Positions 53,301 to 54,934 of a DNA stretch of 54,934 bases are shown here, piece after piece (position 1 is the first letter of the stretch; each line of letters opens with the position of its first letter). The DNA lies in the NCBI GenBank assembly GCA_965656605.1, contig CBFHLC010000009.1:1-54934 (forward strand), in the 5' to 3' direction. Below the pieces are notes generated by a model. The model had not been told where the DNA came from. It saw nothing but the letters and a program-made list of their open reading frames with translations, and searched no databases. Position numbers and translations under genes: made by a program. This DNA comes from Litorivicinus sp965656605 (GTDB taxonomy: Bacteria > Pseudomonadota > Gammaproteobacteria > Pseudomonadales > Litorivicinaceae).

Positions 53301-54934
53301 CTGACAATGCAGAGGTGGGTCTGTTCGGCCGTACCGTAACGGTGACCGGTTTGGACACCAGCACGGATTACTCCAGCTGGGTCGGTCAAGAGCTGAAGAA
53401 GGGCGACGCGTACTTCCGTGTAGAAGCCTACAACTCAACCACCGACACCATGGTGGTCACGGTTCACAGTGGCAGTTTCGCGAACAACACTGCGACAACC
53501 ACCAAAACAGATCGCCTAGGCACGCTGTTGGGTTCAAGCATCACCAGCACCGGCCAATGGCGATTGATGATAGAGGGCGCGCCGGCTGATTTGACCAATG
53601 TTTCAAATAACGGTCTCACCATGGGCACGGCCTCGAACGACCTGTTGCTGAGTCTGTCCGACGGCGGCATTTTGGATTTGACCGGGGCTACGTTAATTAG
53701 CGAACGTTACACCGTCTCGGATCTCGAGTTTTCCGCAGACTCGCGAATTGCGAAGGTGACTCTCGACACAACAAGCGGTACGACGGATGACATTAATTCG
53801 CTCACTCGTGGTCAGACACTCAACCTAGGTCAAGGTGTCACGGCCGTGGTGATGGCTGATGTGGCGGACTTGCAAGCCGGTGACTCGGCTGAGTTGATCC
53901 TTGCCTTTAATGGCGAAATTTTGCCAGTTAATACGGTTACTGCATTCGACACGGCTGCACCGACTGCTGTAGGTACGACGCTTTCGGTTCCAACCGGATT
54001 AGCTAGCGCGACAGGAGATGTCGAGGTTGTCGCGTTAGCAACCGCCAACGACGGAAACGGTTTTGACGTCACCTTCGATATTAGCGGAGATTCTTCGGCG
54101 CTATACGAGGGTGTGATTCTTGAGTCGCCAAGTGGTTTCGATCAGATTGCAGACTATCTGCTGCGTTTGACCGACTACAACGCAGAGGCTCAAACCGGTC
54201 GTTTGACCTGGTTGTCGCCCATGCACTCTGGGTCGTCGATCACGGTTACCCAAAGCGTTGACAGCACGGGCAAACGTTCGTTCGACGCCGTTGACTTTGA
54301 ATCAGATGCGAGTTCGGCGGTTGCGCAAAGCGCAGAACCCAACTTGGTGGTTTATGGCGACGACAGCATGTTAATGCAATTTGACGATACCGAATTTGCC
54401 AAGGTCAAAGCGGCGTGGGATGAAACCACCACCACGTTCAAAATTGCAGGCAAGAGCGTCTCGAAGAGTGAGGTGACGTTCAAAGAAAGCCAGCGCACGC
54501 TGATTATAAAAACGTTGAGCTTCTCGGTTACGCACGGCGATGCCTTAACAACAACGCCCAGCGGAACTCTGGCTGGCGTGACCGAATTCGATGGGGCCAA
54601 TACCGTCTTTAAACGTGCGCCGCTGTTTTTTGGTTTGGCGCCAACGGGTGTTGACGAGTCAGGTTCGAACAATCGTTACTGGCACAAAGATGGCACCCAG
54701 TGGGTCATTGCGACTACGGACGTAGCAGGTGCGACCACGTTCCTACCGCTGGATACGTCTGAGATCGGCGTCAAATCCTCGTTCAGTGGCTTGCGTTTTG
54801 TGGCTGATCTGCCGCTGGAAATCACCGGCGCGGTCGCTGACGTAGAACTGCCGTCAATCGACTTGCCAGGGCTGTCATTTGATTTTGGCCTGCCCAGTTT
54901 GAACTTTGGCATTGGCTTCCCAGATGTCGATTTC
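38348..54934 (+). CDS. Giant LEPR-XLL/DUF4347 surface or secreted protein (partial, 3' end beyond window)
   Basis: A single frame with no stop in 5,529 codons, running off the window. AGGAAGG precedes the ATG. Residues 19-29 (PLEQRILLSAD) match the LEPR-XLL N-terminal motif. Residues about 75-240 form a DUF4347 domain (WVSHGSDAGLQLG, LMLYGCDLG). The rest is acidic and rich in Ala, Asp, Gly, Leu, Ser, Thr and Val, made of long diverged modules with a recurring LP-x-L-x4-SL-x-(D/E)L segment. I found only one cysteine, Cys176. No RTX nonapeptides occur in the visible part. A giant adhesin or matrix protein exported by the neighbouring genes is the likely role. The alternative, several merged genes, is excluded by the unbroken frame. 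Confidence 0.9.
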   Translation, partial: MNKPANPAAHRRVKIAVQPLEQRILLSADLLPWVADDQKQAIELRLEAMPAGSIVNRDDDVELVDISARLAERNELVLVDANAGDLDRLAELLQASGYSSEGSQRFAFYESLEDAVALIEQAENLDGLHWVSHGSDAGLQLGDMLLDANSISDHPGLVSAIESALSDDGDLMLYGCDLGLGQLPELLSQLTGADVASSIDLTGDGADGDWVLERHDGTIETRTLNLEGSGLLLAATSTQAESIADLLLDSGASDELDALLVALKAPFQAGGQLEGFTPKLVAAADSAWTYNDGSDDVSFEPLALLSNSSFENLVELAATSVWNVARNALAKQVHDRLDTNDSRSVASFMSADRTSLIAELEGEDSRELTAWLQSFASSLGGLGVANTEFVSQLKALVAAESGTWSTTGGVKTSQVEGVVGRLAALFAGSNASVSYVADKPTLNWGLKIASELGAMPAELTPADFGVLGLGGLEANTVTQTSQAELEFAVRLPMGATAVADEASYLARVSFEPAEADRFQSYTKAALPVNPVVDLAGVVLSVTSTSAGSSNWIAKLPLVFSDAELADANLLELANSALASRFNGDYILGGAAASSVPSFTFDRNQITGQSTAWANARALLSASWIEGSTLFNSIERGTPEDHLVGDAAFALLGLLRAQLDTIKPYNTTDFAKSSVLAGASADQVADYQLPLLRMGVAGTADDADPTRSLRTLPELLGLGTQDGALSSQLEALADRVASAWSAGDVLNSAELASLANDLKLDHSELANQGLGDFDSSLTAWDSNDAALELSYSAGSLVVKLRELTVETLPSVRASLDEIALFSGLGEQVAHARVGVDFGLTSTLAGAVTYDPLRAAVRIQPLLPGIMLDLTHDLPGAPQLVADSLVAEFAQILSLSAGKWGAGNTTEARVSFDLQFSDSRGFAGTKAAGAAAALSKTYVLGASNTDGTESALESIRYLSTGDAFAAEADRKDLTLLYLRTADAVFADAFMGSLSRVSDLNTMVPLLGSSLLEAVTNRPGDDLADLLQGQIRNLLNAAGSDKASVEDQVAAIEGLGNYTASYSASNGEHTVELGFAVDGLMPALNLTFSQLTALTLLGAAQSVQPRLTSKAKAKLKLKENAAGELEFVTEFESTADDSSLTPFQLTVQAVAGDTSPAAHQTAVLSKSDTIAGPSGLDFEIDLGGLGDQQVTDAGFILSVKLDADAFVGTTSPVMTLADSSTAQYLLSLPTQQNGVDYTLKYLAGDFTQLTDDSALTWLLNDAEAELRLAIESAESDFFERWLRSAGTADNPLVSLMNSSVETDTGLQSFFAADLPVLSSTDENGVVTPRSLMDLLNSEDADVSMEQLPDAIKELLDELYALTAPQVPEDPASLDALVARLDAMVQSASVTAQWLSQKPSGIEAPAVDPEAPVISAVAGQDASSGAALREDSTLEFDLGLSTNITVDGQAVTKTPAEGDHVVIVVTTPTGQKVIYDNDPDVDKVGLLISASDVSNDSFRVSLPPGILSTLGTGSADPATVPAGQWMSGIYDVTARIVYADGTQSANATTQFRVANIEKVDGSGLDHRTDNDAGTAVDEVRYRMSLPDLIRVTESAANTDVADLFGLQQLMGWDGTGTVPLSVTKATSNSVQLYAALGLEVDFGVKRNGAQYESFFELSRVDGTLEGRAVDATGVLDAADGITVELADFYIGDQFFVDGGNAKLHLDTRLSFVAGDDQQDLSGSAAGIVEGDARWILPAKFAGAGQASEVTLNLMGDASLTDQARLTRFLAGDLNSILLDQDHSPRDLVALNANLDFSTDGVAAVRVLESAAFDANDGLLIDALSAQLPYLGGLTLGDIVEGSGATTIEKFSNGLGLGTVSSVLSQISLDSSSIGVVQTALLNALETLGAQNKALQTVGYDVPPAVALSYDLVSRRLVMDLNPIFVESVDLKAQFDSNVAADALGLDGETQTSFLQAGGSDLSASTYLWIRPSFSVAVSAPDSTTTARNIEVANVGIDVGFAPTDTALPTDTAFVVTLAEAADNSVALDVDGNGSGSAVGFTDADLVLSNSSSVLKAQALSGAWTAAASYVEGSIPTSGVAVDATTSDAVVDLTSSQFEAGLTINATLDVDGTTAPVVFETRVVTPATLTSASELAPSLVRDLTDSFTGAQELVTPPSLAPVLNPKLQGLEQVEMTQLATEVAALFARFSDPQFSPTSASALHTQLPLVGKSLAELIDFDAISGRIVTAINEAPSTGIAQIEGILNSLLARAENGSGLFSLNVIDSSDNPNQVALGKQLSVVFELNAPSSLAASTLDLAEFSEFLGIAMPESMTLGDLETVLSGNVSRHQTVVTLTAPTVANSWSATPTQPGGVVPLAQGEQVKLRATDGSIVAVGVVRGFTAVSGGVDLIVDFDDFDASWNAADLDLIRVVEQGESREVVEVILDSTQVSVASTAEDLGSDLMGRFQFDIDLRTSSIVADFSGLSDAVGREFVAVDGTGTIVARGVITASSSTGAVAIVRAGLIDEAAKLQVLQAGVSADTVIAPLAASDASLALDTSITSVTTIPLVLVDEFGTAIDVGLDLELSDGDSLMSFDLTLLGQSTPMTVDLQRDGAGDLTLASARISTQLEDSAPSYSSIIASFEGMGATPSMTATVSGQVDGGLKAVVVTGISGVGTVNLGGISLSGGLTAEGNIDAPELSFTASNLVDEVKNAVVAAGGSLGLPTGWEDLSRVSVGMDDVFNALAGELNRDDGYLDITIPGLGQSIEDILGVKAALREAQAAINENVGLAPEFAARIIHDALTSNTDPVKFAPDQLMVTVDVNSSNDGLVIGFDGQKTLSQLLDLGVDLSDLDLASGLATTLGIKDPSWLTIEALEDAQLDLALGLFLDFEAELTWDGSSVVSSITSSGDAMSVKALARLNDADLSVALNAGSLGSFGLIAQDSTVQLSKTDATLTDASLVSQLAASGASFGVDDSGDLSVDGRFTADLPLHRNVAGDLQQIEGLENLAIQGDLAAVSGSLTPDFEIDFSGAPSSLDLRSLLFPQLDSFDSLSFAQLKSAVTQVKSWVNGGGVANQLVEQHLPVLDQSINDLIPLNRILDGIITVLDTLDTSSDSNANRILQLETLVNQQLASIAGFNNPPEINLSLASVRADAFSTTHALDALEFRLNLNDAWSLNQGFDLSIDDLLGLDGVADLGLDARAALDLALNGTLAFGVELPADASADTLGDLARLPNLQAPRLYLSSDTGFEFSVLGEVSDLRGQATLAPGAGEVGIFIDQAADNGVFRLADSNGDPISLSFGLADNGSGRYYVGDLSPVSLDVSGESLAVTKTTAPIASVELTQTLNVSGSDRLVNASLADQFENGAEFAQIADLAQFGVVSVRGSDAELIVKDGLLQDSADNWYAAGSLHSIASTAQSIASDQLTLTLGAAASVVAEGQVWIVDDGTNQQALTVASVSTAGSDVTVVFEAETLSVSAASSVDLKNAVGVLKQGDNLRRVISDSFESGNYQSNDTASVTLQVAGNAAGYNASTGILLHFTLGSQTFAVPTALLSATDAATAGLVDLQIAMPTTGLANLSSATGWAIELIDAGTTEINTVEMGTTDVFALALTSSTAVDAFVAELSAVSSTGQSDFALGDTGLIARVLDISGTTLTVSVASFSESVAAPMSLTASELVTLITNERWYAQDQAGIHIDTLVQDAIDGFDAQFEVDLKVRSTIANLDLGDVTGTITLSDFDQDWSLSALASQLTVPSLTSTTGNGTSVVTSIVDSITDAGDRLKSMSPAQLVETLKASLAYLTQGDGSVWLEQPLPFVNESLNDLTGINTFFETVLDTLNTSSSDDLSSWLPGALAQAGLPEDMITLNYRDLSGGDWVVDVALNLSQAFDQNVSIDLGLENLGDIGPIAGGLLEVDSSVAGTLSANADLSLDLQLVGAGLQRVDARLLDTSGLRVELGLEVDDIDVSLGLNSTFASALGNFAPNLSIDSGGAWLSGDRGEQQATLTLRDQNLASTAVLASDSFVAGDTVYQDLGSGQNVYGQVVSWTYNAASRSGQLVVLAPSLSFDTSKSISKHSDTAIAAGVSLIATRASDVARVAAEYTDAATAARVTDGDRLVSADDTFNGVVSDVSGSRIELHLDAGAVPQAADVLDKSLTLANGASLTLGELAGSLDASHSTWTASAVTETVELDAQTVLSKITLTSGDSTGLAAGDYLVASTGQWVRVDSVDSATVMWVELIGEGTAFTSGTVLSKPQLTLASSTSAVWKSLAPGVSRIEFTVAEPGLLGSWIEDVRVFKAGTEWFEVTSFNASTGTVQLKALSLLNATDSTSLTSAQTAALAAVNTAGGVSIAALGLTSAANAQALPANAFFEVGIADSDTQDNLGNGYIQLGSTSSLASVTAARATGTAALSLEKTQANIDALVGATHLVQDINGARLQAAILGVDTSGARIEIRLDATGAGFTPTAAGVSYEALTRTGSTVTVAELAADLDRTLVFTLSDAEVTTIGGWTDALAGLTNSTTTFAGSDLTFNASAKTLTVTGATLGSLGADSWVLTDSATTANTIPLTGADSVYTLKSTPASSNLALATGMTDLVLAVPTASGSLAVLVNANNELEVGGSTSSAELDALDWTLTADVAVQQRALTVLTNASPVAVANEALNAQILTLDSVANVKLGDVIRAGSNGAIGTVVSINTVNNTALVSVTSSQNFRNGDTLELPADSVELEVLAGGELGIFLPFATTTDNEGFLGAVEIGMGLTTSGVSIPQIQLPTGVVDFLVNQYDAISGLTDNIADSLDNLTYADVIRGLSAALDILFGEDGSGGLMAAELPFLNDSLAGITGLDTFKRELDALLEQPGRAWADVGDLLADILNRLMPSSDSANPPRFVVQTQSSVDTTTGVMGVRLNLSLKDALFDRELSFGVEDVDLAELLGTANLGPLSFEAGGTFTAKAKAQMDFDLLFEVDGRVPVGTAPVVTTYLGDATGVSVALDELTFTPEGETTLDLELASGTVRIADNAEVGLFGRTVTVTGLDTSTDYSSWVGQELKKGDAYFRVEAYNSTTDTMVVTVHSGSFANNTATTTKTDRLGTLLGSSITSTGQWRLMIEGAPADLTNVSNNGLTMGTASNDLLLSLSDGGILDLTGATLISERYTVSDLEFSADSRIAKVTLDTTSGTTDDINSLTRGQTLNLGQGVTAVVMADVADLQAGDSAELILAFNGEILPVNTVTAFDTAAPTAVGTTLSVPTGLASATGDVEVVALATANDGNGFDVTFDISGDSSALYEGVILESPSGFDQIADYLLRLTDYNAEAQTGRLTWLSPMHSGSSITVTQSVDSTGKRSFDAVDFESDASSAVAQSAEPNLVVYGDDSMLMQFDDTEFAKVKAAWDETTTTFKIAGKSVSKSEVTFKESQRTLIIKTLSFSVTHGDALTTTPSGTLAGVTEFDGANTVFKRAPLFFGLAPTGVDESGSNNRYWHKDGTQWVIATTDVAGATTFLPLDTSEIGVKSSFSGLRFVADLPLEITGAVADVELPSIDLPGLSFDFGLPSLNFGIGFPDVDF
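41345..52850 (+). repeat. Diverged protein-level repeat modules in the giant gene
   Basis: A helical LPxLxxSLxxL-type element recurs about eight times, near 41348, 42278, 43813, 44948, 46550, 47518, 49703 and 52745. Clear examples are LPLVGKSLAELIDFDAI, LPVLDQSINDLIPLNRIL, LPFVNESLNDLTGINTFF and LPFLNDSLAGITGLDTF. Several copies follow a QL/V-rich helix and precede a beta-rich block ending LDLAL- or DFDLL-like. DNA identity between copies is low, so these are old duplications. Confidence 0.7.
45360..52440 (+). repeat. Second repeat class: short GD-x-V beta modules
   Basis: Short segments with the pattern GDxL/V...G.V.S/D recur inside the beta-rich blocks, for example VAGDTVYQDLGSGQNVYGQV, VTDGDRLVSADDTFNGVVSD and VKLGDVIRAGSNGAIGTVVS, and weaker copies near 45410 and 45745. 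They may be small SH3-like barrels. The reading is by eye. Confidence 0.45.

Noticed and set aside
38348..54934. RTX calcium-binding repeats in the giant protein
   Set aside because: I found no GGxGxDxLx-type nonapeptides in the visible part; they could lie beyond the window.

Overview
The window looks like chromosome of a marine or saline-habitat gammaproteobacterium. Min genes next to exonuclease I, a YcaR-like protein, a PilU ATPase, an HAE1-type RND pump and a glycine-zipper OmpA lipoprotein are typical of that class. Glucosylglycerate (osmolyte) genes and an SbtA-type bicarbonate transporter fit a salty habitat; this is inference and no genus is claimed.

Layout. (1) 1-10.5 kb is housekeeping: ycaR; then, on the minus strand, pilU-minC-minD-minE-sbcB; a tripartite RND pump pair flanked by two TSUP permeases. 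(2) 10.5-17.4 kb is a looser stretch: an HU/IHF-like protein, small lipoproteins, an initiator tRNA with promoter and terminator, three orphan genes, the sbtA-sbtB bicarbonate pair, then debris (a VPLP-type C-terminal sorting-signal remnant and a truncated IS3-type transposase). (3) 17.4-19.6 kb is a GAPDH-arsJ pair, the known arsenate detoxification route through 1-arseno-3-phosphoglycerate. (4) 19.6-25.3 kb holds small transporters (APC, LysE, MFS), a membrane-anchored ClpP-fold protein, DUF2061 and DUF2798 proteins and an XRE regulator with palindromic upstream sites. (5) 25.3-29.6 kb is a mannitol dehydrogenase pseudogene followed by a translationally coupled gpgP-gpgS-ggaP operon for making and phosphorolysing glucosylglycerate.

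(6) 30.1-54.9 kb is the most unusual part. A minus-strand operon encodes a GAF-HlyD membrane fusion protein, a PqqD-like/M50 metalloprotease/HlyD fusion, a C-terminally shortened SecA-like ATPase and a small periplasmic adaptor. Divergently, the plus strand encodes a TolC-like outer membrane channel and then one enormous reading frame, 5,529 codons and still open at the window edge. It starts with a LEPR-XLL-like motif and a DUF4347 domain and continues as long repeats. The arrangement resembles a type I secretion/adhesin locus, but no ABC transporter is visible and a SecA-type motor occupies the locus instead. I propose a dedicated export system for the giant protein: the PqqD-like domain would read its N-terminal leader, the SecA-like protein would supply energy, the HlyD proteins would span the periplasm and the TolC-like protein would be the exit. 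The parts are seen in the sequence; the joint function is inferred.
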